Assembly: GCA_022340285.1 (NCBI GenBank)
Contig: JAJDOG010000082.1
Location: forward strand, 31,195-95,194
Direction of reading: 5' to 3'
Length of the DNA: 64,000 nt
Origin: Betaproteobacteria bacterium
GTDB taxonomy: Bacteria > Pseudomonadota > Gammaproteobacteria > Burkholderiales > SG8-39
Below, piece by piece: positions 1-8,325 of this stretch. The first letter of the stretch is position 1, and each line of letters starts with the position of its first letter. The notes below the pieces were generated by a model. That model was not told where the DNA came from, did no database searches, and worked only from the letters and a program-made list of their open reading frames with translations. The translations under genes and the position numbers were made by a program.

Positions 1-670
1 CGGTCATGATCGCGCGGGGCGCCATGTGGCTATCGAGCCAGCGGACCACGGGCAGGAACTCCTCGCGTTCCGCCGTGGTGGCGAACGCGTCCATGTCGAA
101 CACCCCCATACCCTGTTCGGCGGCGCGAATGTAGGTATCGGAGTCGCTGATCCGGGTGAGGAAGGGCAGGCTCAGGGATCGCAGGAACCGCTCGAGCGGC
201 TCGTACACCGGCATGGAGCTCCGCACCCGGTTGGCCAGGACCGCGATCTTGATGTTTCTCGCGCGCACCCGGCCGAGCAGCAGCAGGTTCTTGAGGAAGT
301 CCGCCGTCGCATGAACATCGATTGACGAAGGTCCGACAGGGATGACCACCATATCGGCCTTTGCGACCACGTCCTGCAGCAATAAACCCTTGACGCCGCC
401 CGGGGCATCGATGAGCTGGATGTCCGTTTCGGCCGGCACCCAGGTTTGCAGCGTGCGGAGCAGGTGAGCCTTCTGGGGCGTGCCGTTGGCGCCGTGAATC
501 CGAGTGAGGTGCTGTGGACGCAACTTCAGCCATTGCAGGCTGGAGCCCTGCGGGTCGTAGTCCTGGATCGCTACTCGAGCATTGGCGGCGGCGTAATAGC
601 TTGCGATGTTGGTCGCGACGGTCGTCTTCCCGCAACCGCCCTTCGAATTGATGACCAGTATCGTCCGCAT
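1..670 (-). CDS. ParA/MinD-type P-loop ATPase, partial (C-terminus beyond window)
   Basis: This frame is absent from the ORF track because it runs off the left edge. Reading the minus strand from the ATG at 670 gives a protein starting MRTILVINSKGGCGKTT, with a deviant Walker A motif (KGGCGKTT, residues 10-17) typical of ParA/Soj ATPases. Further in are an 'IDAPGG' Walker A'-like segment and 'VIPVGPSSIDVHAT', matching the ParA core. About 223 codons are visible, so perhaps only a few dozen are missing. Such ATPases position plasmids, chromosomes or protein clusters by ATP-dependent dimerisation. No parB or parS is visible, so an orphan ParA of unknown cargo is as likely as a segregation ATPase. 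It is divergent from the aldo/keto reductase. Family call is firm, cellular role is not. Confidence 0.85.
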   Translation of the reverse strand, partial: MRTILVINSKGGCGKTTVATNIASYYAAANARVAIQDYDPQGSSLQWLKLRPQHLTRIHGANGTPQKAHLLRTLQTWVPAETDIQLIDAPGGVKGLLLQDVVAKADMVVIPVGPSSIDVHATADFLKNLLLLGRVRARNIKIAVLANRVRSSMPVYEPLERFLRSLSLPFLTRISDSDTYIRAAEQGMGVFDMDAFATTAEREEFLPVVRWLDSHMAPRAIMT

Positions 671-886
671 GTTCGACCCCGCCCGATCGTGTAATGCGAG
701 TCCTTAAGCATCAGCCATGCCGATTCTCCTTAAGTTTCATCGTGGTGGGTGTGTTTATGTCACAGGTTCTCCCGGCTCGCACGCCCTCGCCCGGGCGATG
801 TGACGCAGTTCTCGGACGCGTCGCCCGCGGGTCGCCGGTCCCAGCGTGGACGGCGGGGTCCGGAGGGTCCGTTATATAGTTCGCGC

Positions 887-1870
887 ATGGACTTTCGGAC
901 CCTCGGACGCACCGGCGTGCGCGTCTCGCAGCTCTGTTTCGGGACCATGTCCTTCGGCGGGGACGCGGACGAGACGACCTCGGAGGAGATGTATCGCGCC
1001 TGCCGCGAGGCCGGCATCAATTTCATCGACACCGCGAACTCGTACAACGGTGGGCGCTCCGAGGAGATCCTCGGTCGCCTGATCCGCGGCCATCGCGAGG
1101 AGCTCGTGCTTGCCACCAAGTGCTTCAATCCCACCGGCAAGGACGTCAATGCGCGAGGCGGCTCGCGGCGGCACATCACGCGCGCGATCGACGAAAGCCT
1201 GAAACGGCTCGGCACCGATCGCGTCGAAGTGTTCTATCTGCACCAGTACGACGCGCGGACGCCGTTCGAGGAGTCGCTGCGCGCGCTGGAGGATCTCGTG
1301 CGCGCGGGCAAGATCCTCTACCCTGCGATCAGCAACTTCGCCGCCTGGCAGATCCAGAGATGCATCGGTATCCAGGACGCGCACGGCTGGGCGCGCGTCC
1401 AGGTCATTCAGCCCATGTACAACCTGGTCAAGCGCCAGGCGGAGGTGGAGATCCTGCCGATGGCCGAGGCGAACGGCGTTGCGGTCGTTCCTTATGGTCC
1501 GACGGGCGGCGGATTGTTATCGGGGAAGTACGAGCAGAAGCAGCAACCCGCGACCGGGCGCCTGGCGCAGAACGCGCAATACCGGGCGCGGTACGGCGAG
1601 GACTGGATGCACGAGACCGCAGGCGGTTTTGCGGCGTTTTGCAAGTCGCGGAGCGTGCACCCTGTGAGCATGGCCGTCGCGTGGGTCGGTAGCCATCCAG
1701 GCGTCACCGCGCCGATCATCGGCGCACGCAACCTCGACCAGCTTCGCGCCTCGCTCGATGCGGTGAAGGTTGCCATGACTCCCGAGCTTCGCGCGGAGAT
1801 TGCGGCGCTGTCGCGCACGCCGCCGCCTGCCACCGATCGGCTCGAAGAGATCAAGCCGAACCAGGTCTAG
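887..1870 (+). CDS. Aldo/keto reductase
   Basis: A 327-residue NADPH-dependent oxidoreductase of the aldo/keto reductase superfamily, expected to act on aldehydes or ketones in the cytoplasm. The catalytic tetrad is visible: Asp48 and Tyr53 in 'FIDTANSYNGG', Lys78 in 'LATKCF' and His119 in 'FYLHQYD'. The opening 'MDFRTLGRTGVRVSQL' is the usual N-terminus, so I place the start at 887. The ORF-track start at 749 would add 46 low-complexity residues unlike the family. There is no good ribosome binding site at 887, but a TATATA element lies 9 nt upstream, so a leaderless message is possible. The stop codon overlaps that of the convergent DUF502 gene in the shared tetramer ctag. Substrate unknown. 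Confidence 0.9.
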   Translation: MDFRTLGRTGVRVSQLCFGTMSFGGDADETTSEEMYRACREAGINFIDTANSYNGGRSEEILGRLIRGHREELVLATKCFNPTGKDVNARGGSRRHITRAIDESLKRLGTDRVEVFYLHQYDARTPFEESLRALEDLVRAGKILYPAISNFAAWQIQRCIGIQDAHGWARVQVIQPMYNLVKRQAEVEILPMAEANGVAVVPYGPTGGGLLSGKYEQKQQPATGRLAQNAQYRARYGEDWMHETAGGFAAFCKSRSVHPVSMAVAWVGSHPGVTAPIIGARNLDQLRASLDAVKVAMTPELRAEIAALSRTPPPATDRLEEIKPNQV

Positions 1871-2520
1871 GCCTTTGCGACGTCGCCCAACCCGGGCGGT
1901 GAAGAGATTCCCATCGATATATACGTGCTGGTGAGGCGCTCCACGCCGATTCCGGCAGGCTTCACCCACTCCTCGGGCACGTAGAGGAGCCCGCCACCGA
2001 ACGGCACGGGTGCCGTGGGAATGAGCACGGCGCGATAGGGTTTGCCGTCCAGCGTGACAGTTTCCGGGCTCGGCATGAGCGCAAGCGCAGCGGCGCCACC
2101 CTCGCCGCCGAAAAAGCACCAGACCGTGGTCATCGTGTCGAGAGTCGCGACATCCTTATCCTTGCGGTCGAGCAGCGCCACGAACTTGCTTGCCACGTCG
2201 TAGAGCCGACCGACCACCGGAATGGGACCAACGATCGCGGTGACAAGCGACATGATGCGTCCCTTCAGTCGCGTTCGCACGATCATGCCGAGCACGTAGA
2301 TCGCTGCAATGAGGATCAGCAATCCGAGGGCGTAAGCCGCGGCCGGCTGCGCGACGAACTGGAAGCCGAGGTTCGCGAGCAGGTTGCCGACGGTGCTTCC
2401 CGGCCCGAGAAACCTCGCGATGAAGGTCGCCAGCCAGGCGACGAGGCCAAGGGTGAGCGCGAGGGGCAGGAGCGCGATGAAGCCCGCGGCGAGGCGGGCT
2501 AGATGGATGTTGGCGTGCAT
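1867..2520 (-). CDS. DUF502 family inner-membrane protein
   Basis: 217 residues when started at MHANIHLARL. The longer track start at 2595 adds 25 residues unlike the family. The layout fits DUF502: a short N-terminus, two membrane spans (about residues 10-30, 'AAGFIALLPLALTLGLVAW', and about 50-75, 'AYALGLLILIAAIYVLGM'), then a soluble domain containing 'GRIMSLVTAIVGPIPVVGRLYD' features and a 'VLIPTAPVPFGGGLLYVP' segment near the C-terminus. The family is widespread in proteobacteria and plants, and its molecular role is not established. It is convergent with the aldo/keto reductase and shares the ctag stop palindrome. Confidence 0.85.
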   Translation of the reverse strand: MHANIHLARLAAGFIALLPLALTLGLVAWLATFIARFLGPGSTVGNLLANLGFQFVAQPAAAYALGLLILIAAIYVLGMIVRTRLKGRIMSLVTAIVGPIPVVGRLYDVASKFVALLDRKDKDVATLDTMTTVWCFFGGEGGAAALALMPSPETVTLDGKPYRAVLIPTAPVPFGGGLLYVPEEWVKPAGIGVERLTSTYISMGISSPPGLGDVAKA

Positions 2521-2663
2521 GGCGTGGCTCCGAGCAAGGTGGCGTTGTGAGGATTCTGGCGTCCGCGGCGATTTGATCTGGCGCAATCCCGGCATGTCAC
2601 GGAATGTTAGGGTAGATCTATGGGCTGATGCCGAAGAAAGACCGATAGAGAAAGAGGAAGGCC

Positions 2664-2978
2664 ATGTTCATCGTCATATGGAAATACGACGTCATGGAAG
2701 GCAAGAGCCGGCAGGATCTGATCGACGCGGCGAAAGCCGACGCGCAGGATTATCTTGGCGTTCCCGGACTGATCCAGAAAGCGTACGGCATCTCGCCGGA
2801 TCACAAGTCGGTCAGCGAGATCTACCTGTGGAAGACCAAGGGCGACGCCGACAGATTCTTTGACCGCGAATGGGATGGCGCTGCCGGCCGTCGCTGGGAA
2901 TCGGCGTTGATGACCCGGCAGGATCTCGAGGTCCCGGTGATCGCCGACAGCGAGTCGAAGCGGCTGGTCTCCGGCTAA
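2664..2978 (+). CDS. Small dimeric alpha/beta-barrel protein (ABM/YdhR-like)
   Basis: 104 residues with a good upstream purine tract (gaaagaggaag) before the ATG. The opening 'MFIVIWKYDV' followed by a helix and 'GLIQKAYGISPDH' and 'SEIYLWKTKGDADRFF' matches the ferredoxin-like fold of the antibiotic biosynthesis monooxygenase/YdhR-type dimeric barrels, where the 'YLWKSREAAEAF'-type strand-helix is diagnostic. Members are often cofactor-free monooxygenases or small-ligand binding proteins; no substrate can be inferred. It sits alone, convergent with the GNAT gene. Confidence 0.65.
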   Translation: MFIVIWKYDVMEGKSRQDLIDAAKADAQDYLGVPGLIQKAYGISPDHKSVSEIYLWKTKGDADRFFDREWDGAAGRRWESALMTRQDLEVPVIADSESKRLVSG

Positions 2979-2987
2979 CGGAGCCGG
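2971..2987. terminator. Weak hairpin between convergent genes
   Basis: CCGGCT-aacgg-AGCCGG spans the stop codon of the small barrel gene and lies just before the stop of the convergent acetyltransferase gene. There is no T-tract on either side, so this is at best a weak bidirectional terminator. Confidence 0.3.
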
Positions 2988-2993
2988 ATCCTC

Positions 2994-3803
2994 TCAAGCG
3001 CGACGCGGCGGCGCGTAATTCTCGCGGATGTACGCCTCGCGGAATCCCATCCGTTGAATATTGCTGTAGGAATGTTGGGGGTCCCCCTCGACCGCCTCGC
3101 CCGTGGCCGTGACAACGAGGCGGCAGCCGAGATCCAGTGCGTCGATGATTCTGTGGCGCAGCAGTGCGCTCTGGCTTCCTTTGCCCCGATGTTGGGGAGC
3201 GGTCGAACCGAAGTCGAGCCAGCCGGTGCCGTCTCGGACGAACAACCCGCCCGTCCCGACGACCTCGCCGTCGGCCACACTCACATACGCGCGCCAGCCC
3301 TCGGCACGATCCAGACACGCAAGCCAGTTTGCGGACGCGTCGCCGAGATCGAACGCCGCCGCGGCAATGCGTCCGAACGCCGGCATATGCTCGGGTCCGG
3401 CGCGGCACACGGTGACGGGCGAATCCACGCGCGGCGGCGCCTCGCGTCCACGCGTGAACTTCATCCAGCCGCGCGCTTTCTCGAGTGCCCGGTCGAGAAG
3501 CCACTGCCGAAGCGCTGGCGGCCGTGATTCCGGGTGGACGTGAATGAAGTAGCGCTGGACGCCGGCTGCACGATACCGCTCGATGATCGCGTCGACGGTT
3601 TCCGGACGCGCGACATCTTCCACACCGAGCCCGATCGTGCGGTTCACGACGATTCCACTTGCGGGCACCTTGGCCGCGATCGATACCAGCGCCGTCCCGA
3701 TCGCTTCGCACGCGAGGCCCAGTTCGCTTCTGATCTCGCCGGTAGCCGCGGCGTGCAGCGCCTCGATTTCAGCCCGTTCGATCGCTTCGAGCTCGATGGT
3801 CAC
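2994..3803 (-). CDS. GNAT family N-acetyltransferase
   Basis: 269 residues. The C-terminal half carries a GNAT acetyl-CoA site: a strand 'GTGGLFVRDGTGWLDFGST' followed by the pyrophosphate-binding 'QHRGKGSQSALLRHRI' (Q/RxxGxG/A). The N-terminal half (about residues 1-120) resembles a degenerate first GNAT domain, with 'GIVVNRTIGLG' and 'RYFIHVHPESRP', so this may be a tandem GNAT of the type in which only the second domain is catalytic. Acceptor unknown. It is divergent from the MetE-like gene. Confidence 0.82.
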   Translation of the reverse strand: MTIELEAIERAEIEALHAAATGEIRSELGLACEAIGTALVSIAAKVPASGIVVNRTIGLGVEDVARPETVDAIIERYRAAGVQRYFIHVHPESRPPALRQWLLDRALEKARGWMKFTRGREAPPRVDSPVTVCRAGPEHMPAFGRIAAAAFDLGDASANWLACLDRAEGWRAYVSVADGEVVGTGGLFVRDGTGWLDFGSTAPQHRGKGSQSALLRHRIIDALDLGCRLVVTATGEAVEGDPQHSYSNIQRMGFREAYIRENYAPPRRA

Positions 3804-3880
3804 GCCTCCTCCTCGTCCGGCGTCCTGGTCCCGAAAGCGTCACAATACTCCCTGCGGGCCACGCGACGGGAGCGGAGGGC

Positions 3881-4909
3881 ATGCTCAGCAAACTTTTACC
3901 GACGACGGTCGTGGGTAGTTATCCCCAGCCTGACTGGCTCGTCGACCGGACGGCTCTGTCGAAGACCGTTCCCCGTGTTCGGGTGCGCGCGCTCTGGCGC
4001 GTGGCGGACGAGCATCTGGAGCAGGCCCAGGACGACGCCACGCTGCTCGCGATCCGCGACATGGAGCGAGCCGGCATCGACATCGTCAGCGACGGCGAGA
4101 TGCGTCGCGAGAGCTACTCGAACCGCTTTGCCACGGCACTCGAGGGCGTGGATGCGGACCACCCCGCGATGATCACCAATCCCTCGGGCCGCACATTGCC
4201 GGTGCCCCGGGTGGTCGGGCGAATCCGCCGCCGCGAGGCGGTCGAGGTCCGCGACATGCAGTTCCTGCGGCGCAATACCGATCGGCTTGCCAAGATCACG
4301 CTCCCCGGTCCCTTCACGCTCTCGCAGCAGGCCAGCAACGAGTTCTATCGCGACGCTGCGGAGATGGCCATGGACTTCGCGGTGGTCGTGAACGAGGAGG
4401 CGCGCGATTTGCAGGCCGCCGGCGCGGACGTGATCCAGCTCGACGAGCCGTGGCTGCGGAACGATCCGGAGGCGGCGAAGCGCTACGCGGTGCAAGCGAT
4501 CGATCGTGCGCTCGAGGGACTGACCGTGCCGACGGTCGTGCACCTGTGCTTTGGTTATGCGGCGGTCGTCAACCGCAAGCCGACCGGCTATTCGTTCCTG
4601 CCGCAGCTCGCCGACTGCGGCGCCAGGCAGATATCGATCGAGGCGGCGCAGCCTCGGCTCGATCTCGGCATCCTGAAGGAGTTCGCGGGCAAGCAGATCG
4701 TGCTCGGCGTGCTCGACCTGGGCGACGCGCAGATCGAGACGCCGCAGCAGGTCGCGGAGCGGATCCGCAACGGGCTGCGCTACGTGAGCGCGGATCGGCT
4801 GATTCCGGCGCCCGACTGCGGCATGAAGTATCTGCCGCGCGACGTCGCGTTCGGAAAGCTCCGATCCCTCTGCGAGGGTGCGACCATCGTGCGCCGGGAA
4901 CTGGCGTAG
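3881..4909 (+). CDS. MetE C-terminal-like (cobalamin-independent) methyltransferase
   Basis: 342 residues, about the size of the catalytic half of cobalamin-independent methionine synthase without the N-terminal folate half. It begins with 'LPTTVVGSYPQPDWLV', a hallmark of stand-alone MetE-like proteins. The zinc ligands are all visible: His and Cys in 'VVHLCFGYA', Glu in 'QISIEAAQPRL' and Cys in 'PAPDCGMKYL'. 'VIQLDEPWL' is the family substrate motif. Stand-alone versions are thought to transfer methyl groups from donors other than methyl-folate triglutamate; the donor here is unknown. A GGAGG sits very close to the ATG. A strong hairpin follows the stop codon. Confidence 0.85.
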   Translation: MLSKLLPTTVVGSYPQPDWLVDRTALSKTVPRVRVRALWRVADEHLEQAQDDATLLAIRDMERAGIDIVSDGEMRRESYSNRFATALEGVDADHPAMITNPSGRTLPVPRVVGRIRRREAVEVRDMQFLRRNTDRLAKITLPGPFTLSQQASNEFYRDAAEMAMDFAVVVNEEARDLQAAGADVIQLDEPWLRNDPEAAKRYAVQAIDRALEGLTVPTVVHLCFGYAAVVNRKPTGYSFLPQLADCGARQISIEAAQPRLDLGILKEFAGKQIVLGVLDLGDAQIETPQQVAERIRNGLRYVSADRLIPAPDCGMKYLPRDVAFGKLRSLCEGATIVRRELA

Positions 4910-4945
4910 GGCGCACGGGCGAAGCGCGGCGCGTGCGCCCCGTTT
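4909..4945 (+). terminator. Hairpin after the MetE-like gene
   Basis: gggcgcacg (4909-4917) pairs with cgtgcgccc (4932-4940), a perfect 9-bp GC stem with a 14-nt loop, followed by cgttt. It starts at the last base of the stop codon. The T-tract is short. Confidence 0.45.
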
Positions 4946-5011
4946 GGGTCGTGGTGAAAAGGGCGCTAGGATGTAACACGCGCCCGATGTGACGGGCTTT
5001 CTGGAGGCGTC

Positions 5012-5506
5012 GTGCACGAGTCTCGCATCGCAGCGCTACAGGCGATGCCCATCTTCGGGGGCGTCCGCGCCGACGTGCTCGAGGTGCTCGTCGACAGCGG
5101 GAGGACGATCGCCGTCGAAAAGGAGGCGTTCTTCTTCCACGAGGGAGACCGGGCCGAATCGATGTTCGTGCTCGAGTCGGGCGAGGTGGTGCTGCTCAAG
5201 GATTGGGCGGGCGCGCAGCACGTGCTCGGGCGACTGAGCCAAGGGGACTGTTTCGGCGAGATGGCGCTCTTGGATCTCTTCCCGCGGAGCGCCTCGGTGC
5301 AGGCGGTCACGCCGTGTGCCGCGCTCGAACTGTTCACCGCGAGTCTCTTCAAGCTCTACGAGACCGACCTCGAGCAGTTCGCGCTCGTGCAGACCAACAT
5401 CGCACGCGAGCTGAGCCGGCGCCTGCGCGCGGCGGACGAGCGCGCGTTCCGCGATCGCATCGGTCTCCATCACTCAGGAGCGGACTGGACGCTGCTCCTG
5501 ACCTGA
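5012..5506 (+). CDS. Cyclic-nucleotide-binding domain protein
   Basis: 164 residues, start GTG at 5012 preceded by ctggaggcg. It is almost entirely one cNMP-binding (Crp/PKA-R type) domain: 'ALQAMPIFGGV', then a beta roll, 'ESGEVVLLKDW' and the phosphate-binding cassette 'CFGEMALLDLFPRSASV', which keeps the Glu and Arg used to hold cAMP or cGMP. There is no helix-turn-helix after it, so it is not a Crp-type regulator as it stands. Such single-domain proteins may act as regulatory subunits or signal sinks. The receiver-cyclase protein at 28.6 kb makes a possible cyclic-nucleotide source in the same region, but no link is shown. Confidence 0.8.
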   Translation: MHESRIAALQAMPIFGGVRADVLEVLVDSGRTIAVEKEAFFFHEGDRAESMFVLESGEVVLLKDWAGAQHVLGRLSQGDCFGEMALLDLFPRSASVQAVTPCAALELFTASLFKLYETDLEQFALVQTNIARELSRRLRAADERAFRDRIGLHHSGADWTLLLT

Positions 5507-5518
5507 ACGGCCCGCCCG

Positions 5519-6055
5519 TCACTTGTTGACGTAAACCACGAACCGATCGTCACCCAGGAGCTGGGTCACTGCATACATGAGCGAGCCATCGACCGAGCGC
5601 CACGCGTCGGAAGGCGAGCTGTTCTTGGTCATGATCATGCTCTTCGTGCCGTCTCCGTAGACGGCTTCGAGCGTCAACGAAGAGTGGATGACCCAGCCCG
5701 GGCTCGCGCTCACGTCGTAGACCCGCAAGGTCACCGTTTTTTGCGCTTTTGGATCGACGGCGATGCTTCGCTTCTGCATTTCCCGGCCTAGCATCGTGAT
5801 GGCCGTGTCGGTGTACTGCTTCATGTCCCCGAACCAGCCGCTATCGCCGTACACCCAGATCTTTACCTTTGTCTCGGCCGGGTACGCATTGTTCAGGGCG
5901 ACCGTTCCGCCCTCGTGCAGGTACTTCGTGGCGTCCTTGGGCACTTCGAACGTGTCCGGGTTGGTCTTGATGACGGGCGGGGCGCAGCCGGCGAGCGCGC
6001 CGACCAGCAAGACGACGACACCCTTCGCGAAACGACGACTCCATCGGATCGACAT
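5519..6055 (-). CDS. Predicted outer-membrane or periplasmic lipoprotein
   Basis: 178 residues with a clear lipoprotein leader: basic start, hydrophobic core 'VVVLLVGALAG' and lipobox LAGC at about residues 21-24. The mature part contains 'VKIWVYGDSGWFGDMKQY' and a strand-rich region ending 'DDRFVVYVNK'. I do not recognise the family with certainty; the small, strand-rich layout recalls lipoproteins annotated as DUF4410-like. It converges with the cyclic-nucleotide-binding gene. Confidence 0.6.
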   Translation of the reverse strand: MSIRWSRRFAKGVVVLLVGALAGCAPPVIKTNPDTFEVPKDATKYLHEGGTVALNNAYPAETKVKIWVYGDSGWFGDMKQYTDTAITMLGREMQKRSIAVDPKAQKTVTLRVYDVSASPGWVIHSSLTLEAVYGDGTKSMIMTKNSSPSDAWRSVDGSLMYAVTQLLGDDRFVVYVNK

Positions 6056-6135
6056 CCTTCCCTCCGCTGACGAGCGGGCAATGCGCCCAATTCAGCATAG
6101 GCCATTCCCGAGGGGTTCGCGGTCTCTTGTTGCGC

Positions 6136-7203
6136 CTATCTTCCGTAGAACCGCAGCACGTTGTCGTGGAAGATCGCCTGCTTCACTTCGTCGGAGAGAT
6201 CGGGGCGGTCCGAAAGCTCCTCGATCTCGTGCTTCGCGCGGGCCACGTTCGTCTCGTGCGGAAAGTCGGACGCGTATAGCAGCGTGCGGTGCCCGATGCG
6301 CTCGATCGCATGCGCCATCGACGGCTCACCGCCCTCGGAGCTGAAATAGATCCGTCCCGAGCGCAGATATTCGCTCGGCGGGCGTTTCAGCCATTCGGGG
6401 AACTCCCGATAGGCCTTGCCGGCCCAGACTTCGTAGGAGCGGTCGAGGCGATCCATGATGTAGGGCACCCAGCCCGCGCCCGCCTCCAGATATGCGACCC
6501 GCAGTTTCGGGAAGCGCTCGAAGACGCCTTCCATCACCATGCTGGTCAGTTGGATCATCTGCGCGATCGGGTGTTCGAGCGCCTGCGTCATGGCAAAGCG
6601 GGTGAAGAAGTTGATTCCCAGGTTGAACGACGGCGCGCCGTGGACGGCGATCGGCACGTCGAGCCGCTCGGCTTCCTCGTAGAGCGGCCAGAAGTCGGGA
6701 TGCCCCAGCGCCTTGCGCACGCCGAGGTCGGCGTTGTTCGCGGTGAGCACTGCGCCGACCATGCCGAGCTCGGTGACGGCACGTCGGAGCTCGACAACCG
6801 CCGCGGGGACATCCTGCAGCGGCACCAGCGCCACGGCGCGCAGACGCGGGCTCACACGGTGGTAGCGCTCGGTGAACCAGCTGTTGTAAGCACGTGCGAG
6901 CGCGACGGCCCACACCGGATCCTGGATGATGCCGAACGCGAGGCCCGCGGTCGGGTAAAGGACGGTGGTCTCGATACCGACCTCGTCGAGAAAGTCCACC
7001 CACGTCCGCGCGGTGATCGTGTAGCCCTTGTGGATTCCGAGTCGGCTCATGATCGCGCCGCGGTTGTAGCCGTCGAGCGTGGGGAAGAAGGGATAGCCGA
7101 GCAGCGTCTCGTTGCCGGCGTACGGCGCCTCGAGATGCTCGAGGAGCTCGGCGTCGCGCTCGATGATGTGCCCGTCGCCGTCGAGAATCTTCTGCGGTCT
7201 CAT
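6136..7203 (-). CDS. Amidohydrolase (ACMSD-like metal-dependent hydrolase/decarboxylase)
   Basis: 355 residues started at MRPQKILDGDGH. Its ATG overlaps the upstream epimerase stop as ATGA, which decides the start over the track's 7242. The family is amidohydrolase-2: the N-terminal 'DGDGHIIERDAELLEH' metal motif, 'IAVHGAPS' with the third metal His, 'LRVAYLEAGAGWVPY' and 'LLYASDFPHET' with the catalytic Asp. Relatives include 2-amino-3-carboxymuconate-semialdehyde decarboxylase and related aromatic-acid decarboxylases and lactonases. Co-translation with an epimerase suggests a sugar-like or alicyclic substrate, but this is inference. Confidence 0.82.
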   Translation of the reverse strand: MRPQKILDGDGHIIERDAELLEHLEAPYAGNETLLGYPFFPTLDGYNRGAIMSRLGIHKGYTITARTWVDFLDEVGIETTVLYPTAGLAFGIIQDPVWAVALARAYNSWFTERYHRVSPRLRAVALVPLQDVPAAVVELRRAVTELGMVGAVLTANNADLGVRKALGHPDFWPLYEEAERLDVPIAVHGAPSFNLGINFFTRFAMTQALEHPIAQMIQLTSMVMEGVFERFPKLRVAYLEAGAGWVPYIMDRLDRSYEVWAGKAYREFPEWLKRPPSEYLRSGRIYFSSEGGEPSMAHAIERIGHRTLLYASDFPHETNVARAKHEIEELSDRPDLSDEVKQAIFHDNVLRFYGR

Positions 7204-8177
7204 GCGGAACCCTCCTGTGCGGACCTGTGCGCCCGATACCACGAAACATAGTCGCGCACGGCGGCGGCCATGTCATAGGCCGGCTCGTAGCCGAGCTCGG
7301 CGCGCGACCGGGAAAGATCCACCGCGCCGGCCATCGGCTGCACCGCGACGGCGGTGCCGGGTGGCGTCTCGACGCGGATGCGCGCGTTCGGAATCACTTC
7401 CCGCACGGCGGCGGCCATTTCCTCGCCGTCGTACAGGCGGCCCATGGCGATGTTGAACACGCGGCTTTCGAGGTGGCTTGCGTTGAGTGCGAGCACCGCG
7501 CCGGCGGCTGCGTCTTTCGAGTACACCCAGTCCATCGCGCCCGGCGGCACGCTTGCCTCCTCGCCGCGCAGCGCGCCTTCCACCGCTGCTCGGAAGATAT
7601 TGCTTGGCCCGCCGCCGCCCGTACCGCGCCAGGGACCGGCGGCCGCGCCGTAGCGCACGGCGACGAAGTCCACGCCGCACCAGCGCGCGTAATTGATGCC
7701 AAGTGCTTCCACCGCCTGCTTGGTGGCGGCGTAAAACGTCGCCGGCCGTGGAAAGGGATCTTCCTTCATGACATCCCCGCCGTCCGCGCCGCCGGCGAGA
7801 TGATGCGAGAGCACGTTCGAGCTCGCCACGACGACCCGCCCGAGCTTGAGCGCGCGCGCCGCCTCGAGCACGTTACAGGTGCCCACGATGTTCACCTGGA
7901 CGGCGGAGTATGGATTCTCCTGTGCGCCGAGAGTCAGGAGCGGGTTCGCGGCGGTATGCACGACGCGGGTCACGCCGTTCTCGCGCATGATGCGTTCCAG
8001 ACCGGGCCGATCGAGGACGTCGCCCCGGACGAGCGTGATCCGTCCCGGATCCACGATGTCGCCGAGCGCCTCGGGCTGCGGTGCGACGTCCATCACTACG
8101 GGACGTTCGCCCGATTCAGCCAGGATTCGCGCGATCTGCGATCCGATCAACCCACCGCCGATGACCAGCACGCTCAC
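7200..8177 (-). CDS. NAD(P)-dependent epimerase/dehydratase (extended SDR)
   Basis: 325 residues. A Rossmann dinucleotide motif opens the protein ('VLVIGGGLIGSQIARI'), with the acidic 'VVMDVAP' end of the second strand suggesting NAD preference. The active site shows 'FYAATKQAVEALG' (YxxxK) preceded by a Ser-rich strand ('VVVASSNVLSH'). The length fits extended SDRs such as nucleotide-sugar epimerases. It is the first gene of a two-gene unit with the amidohydrolase (4-nt ATGA overlap). Confidence 0.87.
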   Translation of the reverse strand: MSVLVIGGGLIGSQIARILAESGERPVVMDVAPQPEALGDIVDPGRITLVRGDVLDRPGLERIMRENGVTRVVHTAANPLLTLGAQENPYSAVQVNIVGTCNVLEAARALKLGRVVVASSNVLSHHLAGGADGGDVMKEDPFPRPATFYAATKQAVEALGINYARWCGVDFVAVRYGAAAGPWRGTGGGGPSNIFRAAVEGALRGEEASVPPGAMDWVYSKDAAAGAVLALNASHLESRVFNIAMGRLYDGEEMAAAVREVIPNARIRVETPPGTAVAVQPMAGAVDLSRSRAELGYEPAYDMAAAVRDYVSWYRAHRSAQEGSA

Positions 8178-8198
8178 GACGTATTACTACGGTCGGGC

Positions 8199-8213
8199 GG
8201 GACCATCTGTCCC
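8199..8213. promoter_or_regulatory. Small inverted repeat in divergent promoter region
   Basis: GGGAC-catct-GTCCC lies in the 148-bp gap between the divergent epimerase and TRAP operons. It could be an operator or a chance palindrome; no flanking promoter is clear. Confidence 0.2.
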
Positions 8214-8325
8214 ATCTGCTTCTCCTTGCGATTTGGCGTCCGCTGAAATTATGGCCCATGGACAGATTGGCCGGTTGCCCTGGGCGGTGAAAGTCGCTAG
8301 GTTACGGCCCGGGCGACTACGGGCC